A stretch of DNA of 64,000 nucleotides from Synergistaceae bacterium (GTDB lineage: Bacteria; Synergistota; Synergistia; Synergistales; Aminobacteriaceae): assembly GCA_018436725.1 (NCBI GenBank), contig JAHDKT010000002.1:1-64000 (forward strand), written 5' to 3'. The notes under the pieces were generated by a model, which saw only the letters and a list, made by a program, of their open reading frames with translations, was not told where the DNA came from and ran no database searches. Shown here one piece after another: positions 33,387 through 40,982 of this stretch (position 1 is its first letter; every line of letters begins with the position of its first letter). Both the position numbers and the translations under genes were made by a program.

Positions 33387-34177
33387 AGCCCCTGACCTCC
33401 GTCTTCCCTCTCCGCGGGCGAAACGCCGGATATCAACGCGATCGCGCCGCTCATCGAAATGTCTTCGGTCCTTCCGCACCAGAGCATCTCGCCGGAACGC
33501 AGGACGCATATCCTGTCGGCGATCCGAAAAACCTGCGGGAGGTTGTGCGAGACGCAGAGCACCGCCATCCCGCGCTCCCTCAATCCCCGGACGATCCCGA
33601 GAACAAGTTCGCTTTCGCGGACGCCCATGGCCGCAGTGGGTTCGTCCAGGACGACGATGGCGCCGCGCTCCCTCGTCATGGTCCTCGCCACCGCGCGGGC
33701 AATGGCGACCGCCTGGCGCTGCCCTCCGGAGAGGTCGGCGATCCGGGCGCGGGTGGAAGGGAGCGAGATTCCCAGCTCTTCGAGCCTGCGGCCCGCCTCG
33801 TCGTGCATCCGCGCACGATCCACGAGAAACCCCAGCTTCAAGGGTTCCGCGCCGAGAAAGAGATTCGTCGCCACGTCGAGTTCCTCCACGAGAGCGAGAT
33901 CCTGATAGACCGCGGAGACCCCCGACGCTATCGACTGCCGGGGGGAGAGGGGGGCGAAGTCTTTCCCGCGCAGCCGGATCGAACCTCCGTCGGGGGAAAC
34001 GGTCCCCGTCAGACATTTGATCAAGGTCGACTTGCCCGCGCCGTTGTCGCCAACGAGGGCGAGAATCTCTCCGGCGAAAAGAGAGAGCGAGACCCCCTTC
34101 AGGACCTCCACTCGCCCGTAGCTCTTCGCGAGCCCCCTGATTTCCAAAACGGCTTCCTCATGAACACGAAACGACAC
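33383..34177 (-). CDS. ABC transporter ATP-binding protein (single-domain, sugar-type)
   Basis: A 264-residue ATPase with Walker A GDNGAGKST, a Q-loop YQDLALVEEL, signature LSGGQRQ and Walker B V-V-L-D-E-P-T. It corresponds to half of a typical RbsA/XylG, as in FrcA-type importers that work as homodimers. It is the first gene of the seven-gene leftward operon. The GTG start at 34177 follows GGAGGTACGGTC. An extended -10 promoter lies 54 bases upstream. Confidence 0.88.
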   Translation of the reverse strand: MSFRVHEEAVLEIRGLAKSYGRVEVLKGVSLSLFAGEILALVGDNGAGKSTLIKCLTGTVSPDGGSIRLRGKDFAPLSPRQSIASGVSAVYQDLALVEELDVATNLFLGAEPLKLGFLVDRARMHDEAGRRLEELGISLPSTRARIADLSGGQRQAVAIARAVARTMTRERGAIVVLDEPTAAMGVRESELVLGIVRGLRERGMAVLCVSHNLPQVFRIADRICVLRSGEMLWCGRTEDISMSGAIALISGVSPAEREDGGQGL

Positions 34178-34230
34178 GACCGTACCTCCATGCCGCTTCG
34201 GGCGCGGCTATCTTTCCTATCGGCGATGAA

Positions 34231-34239
34231 AATTATAAC
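34231..34239 (-). promoter_or_regulatory. extended -10 promoter of the seven-gene ABC/ECF operon
   Basis: Reading leftward, TGT followed by a perfect TATAAT (34236-34231). The -35 region is only A-rich. The leader is about 50 bases. No other good promoter was seen further into the operon. Confidence 0.55.
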
Positions 34240-34291
34240 ATGAAGAAGTGAGTATTTTTTTGAAGGGCGGATATTGCAGCAATCGGAAAAC

Positions 34292-34450
34292 TCACCGTAG
34301 TCTTTCTTCTATATCAAATTCAAGATTATAGTCGACCGGTATTCGTACCGGCACATCATATCGTCTCCCCTGGCATCCGAAGAGGATCAAGCACAGGAGA
34401 AGCACTCCCGAAGCACGAGGCTCTTTTCGAGCCCTCTTCCATTTTCTCAT
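34292..34450 (-). CDS. possible small lipoprotein
   Basis: A 52-residue frame: basic start, hydrophobic core VLLLCLILFGC that ends like a lipobox, then a short polar chain of about 25 residues. There is no ribosome site before ATG 34450; a TTG at 34480 would add ten residues. It lies in a 435-base gap of lower GC between the ABC/ECF operon and the prepilin gene. It may be a chance frame. Confidence 0.28.
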   Translation of the reverse strand: MRKWKRARKEPRASGVLLLCLILFGCQGRRYDVPVRIPVDYNLEFDIEERLR

Positions 34451-34485
34451 GGAAAACAACAAAGCCTTGCAACTAGTCAATTTCT

Positions 34486-34516
34486 GGGGGGGGGGTTACA
34501 AAGTTCACCCTCCCCC
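34486..34516. repeat. conserved hairpin element, copy B, with a G10 tract
   Basis: Ten consecutive G (34486-34495), then TTACAAAG and TCACCCTCCCCC. The G run pairs with the C-rich arm through nine base pairs (one G-U). It matches the element at 24425-24454. The prepilin start is 97 bases downstream. A G10 run is prone to slippage, so its length may vary between cells. Confidence 0.55.
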
Positions 34517-34612
34517 AAAAACGGATTATTGGCTAGGATACCGCGTAGATACTCTCCTGTGAACAGGGAGGGAACCGATGGCGGGCGACGCCGCCGGAAG
34601 GGGGACTATGCT

Positions 34613-35170
34613 ATGAAAAGAATGAGAGGAACAAGAGCGCGCGGGGCGAGGCGCTCCGGATTCACCCTTGTCGAATTACTGATCGTGATCATTATCATCG
34701 GCATCCTGGCAGGCGCGATGCTCCTTCTCTCCGGAAGCGGTCAGGACAGAGCGGAGGCAACGAGGATCATCATCGATCTGCGCACGTTGGTGGGGGCGGC
34801 GCAGGCGTTTTTCACGGATTACCCGGATCAGGCCAGAACCCCGAGCTTGGCTATCACGGACATAAAGCTGCTTCAGCCGTACATCGACAGAGATTTGCGG
34901 GGTTTTGATCCAGCTTCTCCGACAGAAGCGGGTTACTTCTTCTTAAGAACTCCTTTCGGAACTGCTTTCGTCGGCTACGGACCAGTTCCGGGAAATCCTA
35001 CGACAGGAATGGGGGTGCTTTCGGGACCGGCGAAGATCCTTGCTGGAGAACCCGAGGAGAGCGGGCTGTTGGGGTATGTTGGTAGCGGGATGCCCGACTG
35101 GTTTTCCGATCCTACGAAGCAACCTCCAAAGTATAATGGAGAATTTATGGTTCTAAGGAAAGCGAGGTAG
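34613..35170 (+). CDS. type IV prepilin-like / pseudopilin protein
   Basis: A 185-residue protein with a basic leader, then S-G at the prepilin peptidase site followed by FTLVELLIVIIIIGILAGAM: phenylalanine at mature position 1, glutamate at +5 and a long hydrophobic helix. This is the class of type IV pilins and GspG-like pseudopilins. The rest is a small globular head. ATG 34613 has AAGGGGG 8 bases upstream. No assembly ATPase, secretin or prepilin peptidase lies in the window, so it is an orphan here. Confidence 0.85.
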   Translation: MKRMRGTRARGARRSGFTLVELLIVIIIIGILAGAMLLLSGSGQDRAEATRIIIDLRTLVGAAQAFFTDYPDQARTPSLAITDIKLLQPYIDRDLRGFDPASPTEAGYFFLRTPFGTAFVGYGPVPGNPTTGMGVLSGPAKILAGEPEESGLLGYVGSGMPDWFSDPTKQPPKYNGEFMVLRKAR

Positions 35171-35216
35171 TCTCATTTTCGCCGCGGGGAAGAACTTTCG
35201 GAGGTAGGTGGCGACA

Positions 35217-35369
35217 ATGCTGGACGATCGGGAGTCCTTACACGGCGACGAACAGGTCGAAGAACAGATGGAGGGGCTTCGGAAGCGCATCGAGGAACGC
35301 GTCCGGGAAATCGACGCCCCCCGGTCCCGTTTCATGGAAAAGATACGGCGGCTCCTTAAGAAAAGATAG
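35217..35369 (+). CDS. small charged helical protein of unknown function (50 residues)
   Basis: A 50-residue frame, M-L-D-D-R-E-S onward, very rich in Glu, Arg and Lys and likely one long helix. GGAGGTAGG (35200-35208) precedes the ATG. It lies 46 bases after the prepilin gene on the same strand, so it may be co-transcribed. I do not recognise it. Confidence 0.5.
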   Translation: MLDDRESLHGDEQVEEQMEGLRKRIEERVREIDAPRSRFMEKIRRLLKKR

Positions 35370-35401
35370 GAGCTACTTTTTCTTTGCCGGTCGCCGGCGG
35401 G

Positions 35402-36571
35402 TTACAGCACCTCGGACGAAGCGCTGCGGAGCTGCTTCTCCCGGTACATCCGCTGGTCGGCGATATGAAAAAGATCGCCTGGTCTCGTCCCGTCCTCGGG
35501 GAAGAGGGCGCTTCCGATACTGATCCGCAAACGGAGCTTTCTGCCGTCGTCGAGTGGATGTTCGCGCTCGACCTGGCGGCGGATTCGCTGTTCGAAATCC
35601 TCCACGTCGTTCCAATCCGAGGCCCCTCGGTCCAGCAAAACGAACTCGTCGCCGCCGAACCGCGATGCCATCTGTCCTGGGCCGACCGCCCGTTCGAGCG
35701 CTTCTGCGGTCAGCATCAGCGCCCTGTCTCCGAGTGCATGCCCGTAGGTGTCGTTCAGTCGCTTCAATCCATCGAGGTCGACGATCACTATGGCGAAGGG
35801 GCGTTTCACGCCGTTTTTCCGCACGAAAAGCGTGTCAAGGTTCCTATCGAAATTTCTGCGGTTGGGGAGACCCGTCAGCGCGTCGTAGTCGGCCAATCGG
35901 ACGATGTACTGCCGCGCCCGGAGCATAACCGCCATGCTCGCTCCGAAACACCATGTGGTCAGATTCCACAGGATGGCCGCGAAGTAGATCAGCCTGGAGG
36001 AGGCGTGGATCTGCGCTCCCACGACTCCGGCGAAGGCGAGCGACCATCGGTACGCCAGAGCGGCGCCCAGCAGCAAACAGCCCAGCGCTCCGATTCCGTG
36101 AACCACCAGCTCCAGCCCTTTCGTCCCTCTCACCATGAAGAAGGCCGACAGAAAGAGCATCACCGTCATGAAGCCGTCGTTCAGCAGCGACCTGAGGCCG
36201 GCGTGGCTTCCCGCGACGTAGGACGTACCCGCGAAGAGCAGAAACAGGAGAGGGAGAAGACGCTTCCTGGCTTCTTCCCCCGCAGCGCCGCGGAAGCGGA
36301 GGATTCCTTCAAGCCCCAGAAGCAACGAGAGCGGAAAGCCCATGACGGCGAAGAAGACGAACGGACCGAGCAGCCCGAGAAAAGGACGCGCGGGGACTAC
36401 CAGGCTGATGCACAGGCAGGATGCGGCCCAAAAGGCGGGGCCCTTTTCCGAAGGATTCAGCCTGCGCAGAACAACCATGGCGATACAGGAGAGAATCGCG
36501 GTCGCGGAGAGGAGAAGTTCAAGCGTCGGGAAATCGAGATACGACATGAAGTCTTGCAGCACAGCGATCAT
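35402..36571 (-). CDS. membrane-bound diguanylate cyclase (GGDEF), paralogue of 18820-19998
   Basis: About 389 residues: six or seven membrane segments over the first ~220, then a GGDEF domain with intact motif in SRFGGDEFVLL. As in its paralogue, the inhibitory-site position is GPGQ rather than RxxD. The two proteins align end to end (LELLLSATAILSC against LEIALGATSLISC; both have SEKGPAFWAA). The start is uncertain: ATG 36571 is only 2 bases from GGAGG, GTG 36562 is better spaced, and ATG 36610 has no ribosome site. Confidence 0.85.
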   Translation of the reverse strand: MIAVLQDFMSYLDFPTLELLLSATAILSCIAMVVLRRLNPSEKGPAFWAASCLCISLVVPARPFLGLLGPFVFFAVMGFPLSLLLGLEGILRFRGAAGEEARKRLLPLLFLLFAGTSYVAGSHAGLRSLLNDGFMTVMLFLSAFFMVRGTKGLELVVHGIGALGCLLLGAALAYRWSLAFAGVVGAQIHASSRLIYFAAILWNLTTWCFGASMAVMLRARQYIVRLADYDALTGLPNRRNFDRNLDTLFVRKNGVKRPFAIVIVDLDGLKRLNDTYGHALGDRALMLTAEALERAVGPGQMASRFGGDEFVLLDRGASDWNDVEDFEQRIRRQVEREHPLDDGRKLRLRISIGSALFPEDGTRPGDLFHIADQRMYREKQLRSASSEVL

Positions 36572-36821
36572 CTCCTCCGGAACGGAATGCGGGGCCGTCG
36601 GTAGCGTCATGATCGTGTTTCGGCGAAGAAGCGCGAAAAGAAGATGCGGCAGAAGCGGTCATCTCCGACGGAACCCCGTTTTTTCAGGAATACTTCCCAT
36701 AGACGACGAAGAAAGACGTTTTCCCGTCTCTGGAAAAGGCCGCGTGAAAACTCGTTTCATACGGCGCAGCACAGTACTGAATTTCGAAGATCATTATTTT
36801 GAGTCGTAATGACTAGATTTG
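36572..36821. other. long leader or non-coding stretch before the GGDEF paralogue
   Basis: No supported gene on either strand. If the promoter at 36822-36851 is used, this is an untranslated leader of more than 200 bases. No riboswitch core was recognised. Confidence 0.4.
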
Positions 36822-36851
36822 AGTATACCATGAACATTCTCCCTTCTTCAA
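36822..36851 (-). promoter_or_regulatory. promoter for the GGDEF paralogue
   Basis: Reading leftward: TTGAAG (36851-36846), an 18-base spacer and TATACT (36827-36822) with a TGG extension. Confidence 0.5.
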
Positions 36852-36894
36852 GTCGAACGTACGCCGGAGACAGTGCGCGGAAGAAGCGCGCCGA

Positions 36895-36943
36895 GAAAAC
36901 GGAACGTGGCAGAGAAGCCGAATAGCCGCTTCCCTGCCACGTT
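36895..36943 (-). terminator. terminator after yedE-tusA
   Basis: A 16-bp stem with one mismatch (36903-36918 with 36928-36943), a 9-base loop, and a short T run on the leftward strand. Confidence 0.6.
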
Positions 36944-36976
36944 ATAACCGCTTGAAGTAGTCGTCCGCGTGTACGG

Positions 36977-37195
36977 TTACTTTTCGAGAACGACGCGGAA
37001 TCCGTCTTCGCGTTCTTCTTTCTCCACCTTCCAGCCGCGGCTTCCGCCGAAGCGAGCGACGTTCTCCCGCGACGTCACGGTGTCCACAAGCACCTCCACG
37101 CGCCCCTCGGCGAGCTTCTCCAGCGCCCTCTTCGTCTCGAGGACGGGCTGCGGGCACGACAGTCCGCGGGCGTCGACGATCACAGTATCGGCCAT
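36977..37195 (-). CDS. TusA/SirA-family sulfur-carrier protein
   Basis: A 72-residue protein with the family core D-A-R-G-L-S-C-P-Q-P-V. The cysteine of the C-P-x-P motif (about residue 14) carries persulfide sulfur, or selenium in YedF relatives. ATG 37195 follows GAGGAGG. It lies 17 bases after the YedE-like permease gene. The pairing suggests it receives sulfur or selenium species taken up by that permease. It lacks the long C-terminal DsrE-like domain of the selenium-linked YedF proteins. Confidence 0.88.
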   Translation of the reverse strand: MADTVIVDARGLSCPQPVLETKRALEKLAEGRVEVLVDTVTSRENVARFGGSRGWKVEKEEREDGFRVVLEK

Positions 37196-37212
37196 TTTCA
37201 CATTCCTCCTCG

Positions 37213-38304
37213 TCAATCCATCTTGATGCGGAACAGGAAGCCGACGGCCAGGCAGAAGGCCATGCCGATCACCGTCGCCGTCATTCCGTACGCCGTCACG
37301 CCCGCGGGCGAACTCGCGAGCGAGAAGTTATGCGCGAATCCGGCGCCGACGAGCATTCCGAGCACGAAGATCGCCGAGTCGCCGTCGCCCTCGCCGGACA
37401 TGATGAACTGCCGTCCGGGGCAGCCTCCGGCGAGGGTGAAGGCGAGTCCGGAGAGGACCATGCCGAGAAAGTTCCACAGCTGGTTGACGTGCGCCACCGG
37501 CTGGCCTTCAAATCCCGGTTTGAACATCCCGAGCGCGTAGTTCACCGCGAAGGCGACGACGAGGAACGCGGCCACGCCGTTGAAGAGGTGAGGATCCTTC
37601 ACCATGATCAGGTCGCGGATCGCGCCCACGGTGCAGAAGCGGCTCTTCTGCGCCATCCAGCCGATGAGCAGCCCCGCCGCGAGGGAGATCGCAACCGGCG
37701 CCGCGGCTGCGCCCGGCCCGGATTTGGAGAAAAAGACCGGTCCGGTTCCTTCGGGTCCGAAGAGCGGCCGGAAGAAGAGAAGAGCAAGCAGCGCGAGCGC
37801 GGCGAGCGGCATGACGGCCCCCGCCCACTTGGGCGACTTCTCCGCCTTGCCGAGGCTGAACCCCCGCCAGAGGAAGACGATGCCGATACCGATACCGACC
37901 ACGAGTCCGCCGATGCCCGCGAGCGCGTTCCAGTCGCCGCCCGCGAGACGGGCGTACGCTCTCCACGGGCAGCCGAGGAAGATCAGCGCGCCGATCATCG
38001 CGAAGAAGCCGAGGAAGAAGCGGACGACGGGGGAGGAGCCGGAACGCGGACGGTACTCCTTCGCAAGGAAGGCGGCGAGGAACGACCCCAGAATGAAGCC
38101 GGGGATCTCCGGACGGAGGTACTGCACCACGCCCGCCCTGTGTAGCCCGAGCGCCCCCGCGATGTCGCGCGTGAAGCACGCCACGCAGATGCCCATGTTG
38201 CCCGGATTGCCGAAGTAGACCAGCAGCGCCGCAAGCGCGCCCACAACGCCCCCGGTGATCGCGGGGCCGAAGCGGGACATGAGAAGATCGTTGAAACCCT
38301 TCAT
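37213..38304 (-). CDS. YeeE/YedE-family membrane transporter
   Basis: A 363-residue membrane protein with about ten helices and the repeated Cys-containing pore motifs of the family: G-N-M-G-I-C near the N terminus, F-L-G-C-P-W-R, S-R-F-C-T-V-G and G-G-C-P-G-R-Q. Members such as TsuA take up thiosulfate; YedE relatives next to TusA/YedF genes are linked to selenium. ATG 38304 fits the GGGTGAG ribosome site; a GTG at 38313 is also possible. It is the first gene of a two-gene unit with the TusA-like gene. Confidence 0.87.
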   Translation of the reverse strand: MKGFNDLLMSRFGPAITGGVVGALAALLVYFGNPGNMGICVACFTRDIAGALGLHRAGVVQYLRPEIPGFILGSFLAAFLAKEYRPRSGSSPVVRFFLGFFAMIGALIFLGCPWRAYARLAGGDWNALAGIGGLVVGIGIGIVFLWRGFSLGKAEKSPKWAGAVMPLAALALLALLFFRPLFGPEGTGPVFFSKSGPGAAAAPVAISLAAGLLIGWMAQKSRFCTVGAIRDLIMVKDPHLFNGVAAFLVVAFAVNYALGMFKPGFEGQPVAHVNQLWNFLGMVLSGLAFTLAGGCPGRQFIMSGEGDGDSAIFVLGMLVGAGFAHNFSLASSPAGVTAYGMTATVIGMAFCLAVGFLFRIKMD

Positions 38305-38488
38305 GAAGAACACTCACCCTTTCGAATCGAACATGGAATAAAGTTAATTCCTCAGAGTGAGATTATAGTTCGTATTCCTGAATACCGCAAGAAGAGCTTC
38401 CGGCCTCCCCGAGCGAAGGGAGCGCCGCATTCGAAGACCATGGTTGCCATACGGTGCGAAGGGCTTCCTCTCCGTCTCGGGTTCCGGG

Positions 38489-39847
38489 TCAGTTCGCCGG
38501 AGCCGCCTCTCTTCGAAGGCGTCCCATAAGATTGCGGTAGAGCGGAAACGCGACGGAGAGGGAGAGAACGTCGGCCAAAGGCTGCGTCCAGATGACGCCG
38601 TACATTCCGAAGAGCGCGTTCATGACGAAGAGCAGAGGGATGTTGATCAACCCCTGCCGGCAGACGGAGAGGAGAAGCGACTCCTTCCCCCTTCCCATGG
38701 CCTGGAACGTGGTGTTCATCAGCGAGTTGATTCCCATGAAGGGCGTGGCGAGGCAGGCTATGCGGAGGAAATCGGTTCCGAGGGCGATGGTCTCGTCGTT
38801 TCGGATGAAGAGCCATATGATGAAGGGCGCGAACAGTTCGAAGGCTGCGATACAGAGGAAGGCGAAAGCGAAGGAGACGAAGCGCGCGAAACGGCTGACG
38901 GCCCCCATGCGTTTGAAATCCTTCGCGGCGTAGTTGTACGCGACCAGCGGGAGGATGCCCTGAGAGAGTCCGCGGGAGAACTTCATCGGGACCATGTCGA
39001 TCTTCTTGACGATGCCGAAGGCCGCGACAGGTATATTGCCGTATCCGGATGCCAGCTTGTTGATCGTTCCGTTGGAGACGACCGCCAGCAGCATTTGAAG
39101 GGCCGCGGGCAGACCGACGACGAAGACGGGGCGGACGATGTTCCGGTCGAGGGAGATGTCGCGCGGCCGGATGGAGAGCGCCGTGGTCCCCGCGACCTGT
39201 TTCAGCACGAACAGATAGTAGCCGACGACGACGACGTTGGAGAGCATCGTGGCGATGGCGGCCCCCGCGACGCCGAGGCGCAGGAGGAAGATGAACGCGG
39301 GATCGAGGATGATGTTCAGAAGACCGCCCAGCCCGACGCCGATTCCGGCCCGCCCCGCCTCGCCTTCGCTTCGCAGCAGATGCCCCAGAACAAGCGACGC
39401 GGCCGTGGGGACGCCCCCGATCACGACGATCCAGAAGAGATACTCGCGGGCGAAACCGACGGTGGCGTCGCCCGCGCCGAGCAGCGGAAGCAACGGTTCC
39501 ATGAAAAAGAAGACGCAAAGCGACAGGAGGAGCGCCGCGAGAACGCACCCCCAGAAGCTGAACGCGGCCGCTCTCTTCGCCTCGCGCGGTCGCTTCGCCC
39601 CGAGCATGCGGGAGATCAGGCTCCCGCCGCCGACGCCGAAGAGATTGCCGAGCACGGTGAGCGTCATGAAAGCGGGAAAGCTCAGAGAAACCGCCGCGAC
39701 CATGTCGGGGTTCCCCGTCTGTCCGACGAAGAAGATGTCCGCCAGATTGTAGATCATGGTCACGAGCTGGCTCAGTATCGCCGGTACCGCAAGCGCGACC
39801 ACGGCCCTCGGCACGGACGCGGATTCGAACATTTCCGTCATTTTCAT
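38489..39847 (-). CDS. MATE-family efflux transporter
   Basis: A 452-residue membrane protein with twelve helices in two related halves. N-L-A-D-I-F-F-V-G-Q near the start and the G-N-L-F-G-V-G-G-G-S loop are typical MATE/NorM signatures. It exports small, often cationic or aromatic compounds in exchange for Na+ or H+. ATG 39847 follows GGAGGGAGGG. It is the last gene of the opp-C45-C45-MATE operon, 29 bases after the second C45 gene, which suggests that it expels a product or a toxic part of the imported compound. Confidence 0.92.
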   Translation of the reverse strand: MKMTEMFESASVPRAVVALAVPAILSQLVTMIYNLADIFFVGQTGNPDMVAAVSLSFPAFMTLTVLGNLFGVGGGSLISRMLGAKRPREAKRAAAFSFWGCVLAALLLSLCVFFFMEPLLPLLGAGDATVGFAREYLFWIVVIGGVPTAASLVLGHLLRSEGEAGRAGIGVGLGGLLNIILDPAFIFLLRLGVAGAAIATMLSNVVVVGYYLFVLKQVAGTTALSIRPRDISLDRNIVRPVFVVGLPAALQMLLAVVSNGTINKLASGYGNIPVAAFGIVKKIDMVPMKFSRGLSQGILPLVAYNYAAKDFKRMGAVSRFARFVSFAFAFLCIAAFELFAPFIIWLFIRNDETIALGTDFLRIACLATPFMGINSLMNTTFQAMGRGKESLLLSVCRQGLINIPLLFVMNALFGMYGVIWTQPLADVLSLSVAFPLYRNLMGRLRREAAPAN

Positions 39848-39876
39848 CGTCGACGCCCTCCCTCCGCCTGCGCCCT

Positions 39877-40929
39877 TCACCGCATCGAATACTTCACGAA
39901 CTCTCCTTCGCAGGGAGGCCCCTGGCAGATGTGGGCGGCGTTCTCGCCGAAATCGACGATCATGCAGGCGACGGTGATGCCCCGATGATCGAGCGGAATA
40001 TCCACCTCCGAAGGGTGGCGGCATATCGCCTTCGGGTAGTTCTCGTGATCGCACATGCACATTTTTATAGAGTCGACGTCGAGGTCGCCTCGCCGTTTCC
40101 TGAGAAGCTGCTCCAACCTGTCTCCCCTCGGGCTCTCCTCCAACGCGTTGCGCCGGGGATTCGCCACGAAGTGGTTCGCATGGGTCAGTATCCCGTCCGT
40201 CGGTTCCAGTATATCGCATCCGTTCGGATGCGCCTCTATATCGACGGCTCTCCCGTCTTTCGAGGCCAGCAACATATTGTTGGAGACGCTGCGCTTCGTC
40301 GTCAGCAGCAGCTGTTTCGCCTCCTCGAAGCTTCTGCAGGAGAAGATTTTTCTCCTGAGAAAGGTTACCGGGATTCCCGTTCCCTCCGCGTCGTGCACCG
40401 ACTGGAGCGCGTTGTTGCACAACCCCACGCCGTGCGAGTTGAACCCCTCGCGTATGAGCTGTCCCGCTTCGGTGAGACCTATAACCCGCGTTCCGTCGGG
40501 CTCCTCGATATGCAGAACGACGATGTTGTCCAGAATTCCGGCGCGGAAATCCCAATTCTTCACCAGAAGCGTTTTCCCTCCCCGAGAAGCCTCGGGCAGT
40601 ACGGCGCACGTGGTGCACTCCTGTTCGCGGGGAAATTTCGTGATCTCGTACCGACAGTTCAATACCATCAACTCTTCGAACGAGATCTCCGCTCCGGCCG
40701 CTATGCCCCTGGCCTCTTCAAGCAGCTCCGGCATCGCGTCGTCGATGAGAGGGACGCAGGAGAGCGCGTAGTTCGCCATGCTCTCCCAGCTTCTGCCGCC
40801 CGTCCGGGCGAAGAACCTCCTGTATCCCTCGACGCCCGACCGTACCTTCTCCTTCGCCTGCCGCCCGTACTGGACGCCTCTTTCATAGGGCGTCGCCCCC
40901 TCTATTACAACAAGTTGAAACGTTCTCAT
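39877..40929 (-). CDS. C45-family Ntn hydrolase/acyltransferase, copy 2
   Basis: A 350-residue protein of the acyl-CoA:6-aminopenicillanate acyltransferase-like (peptidase C45) family. N-C-R-Y-E-I-T-K-F-P leads to C105 (E-C-T-T-C-A-V-L-P-E), the expected self-exposed N-terminal nucleophile. K-N-W-D-F-R and G-L-T-E-A-G are further family motifs. It has no signal peptide, so it acts in the cytosol. Such enzymes cleave or form amide bonds of small peptides or acyl amino acids. It is 53 bases from its tandem paralogue (copy 1), with very similar sequence throughout. ATG 40929 follows GAGGGGTG. Confidence 0.85.
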   Translation of the reverse strand: MRTFQLVVIEGATPYERGVQYGRQAKEKVRSGVEGYRRFFARTGGRSWESMANYALSCVPLIDDAMPELLEEARGIAAGAEISFEELMVLNCRYEITKFPREQECTTCAVLPEASRGGKTLLVKNWDFRAGILDNIVVLHIEEPDGTRVIGLTEAGQLIREGFNSHGVGLCNNALQSVHDAEGTGIPVTFLRRKIFSCRSFEEAKQLLLTTKRSVSNNMLLASKDGRAVDIEAHPNGCDILEPTDGILTHANHFVANPRRNALEESPRGDRLEQLLRKRRGDLDVDSIKMCMCDHENYPKAICRHPSEVDIPLDHRGITVACMIVDFGENAAHICQGPPCEGEFVKYSMR

Positions 40930-40982
40930 AGGCTGCGTACACCCCTCTCTCCCGGCGCTCGCGTCCGGGACGCGTTTTTCGA

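Noticed and set aside
38403..38423. Terminator for the MATE operon
   Set aside because: Only a 5-bp stem and no T run on the leftward strand; too weak to list as a terminator.
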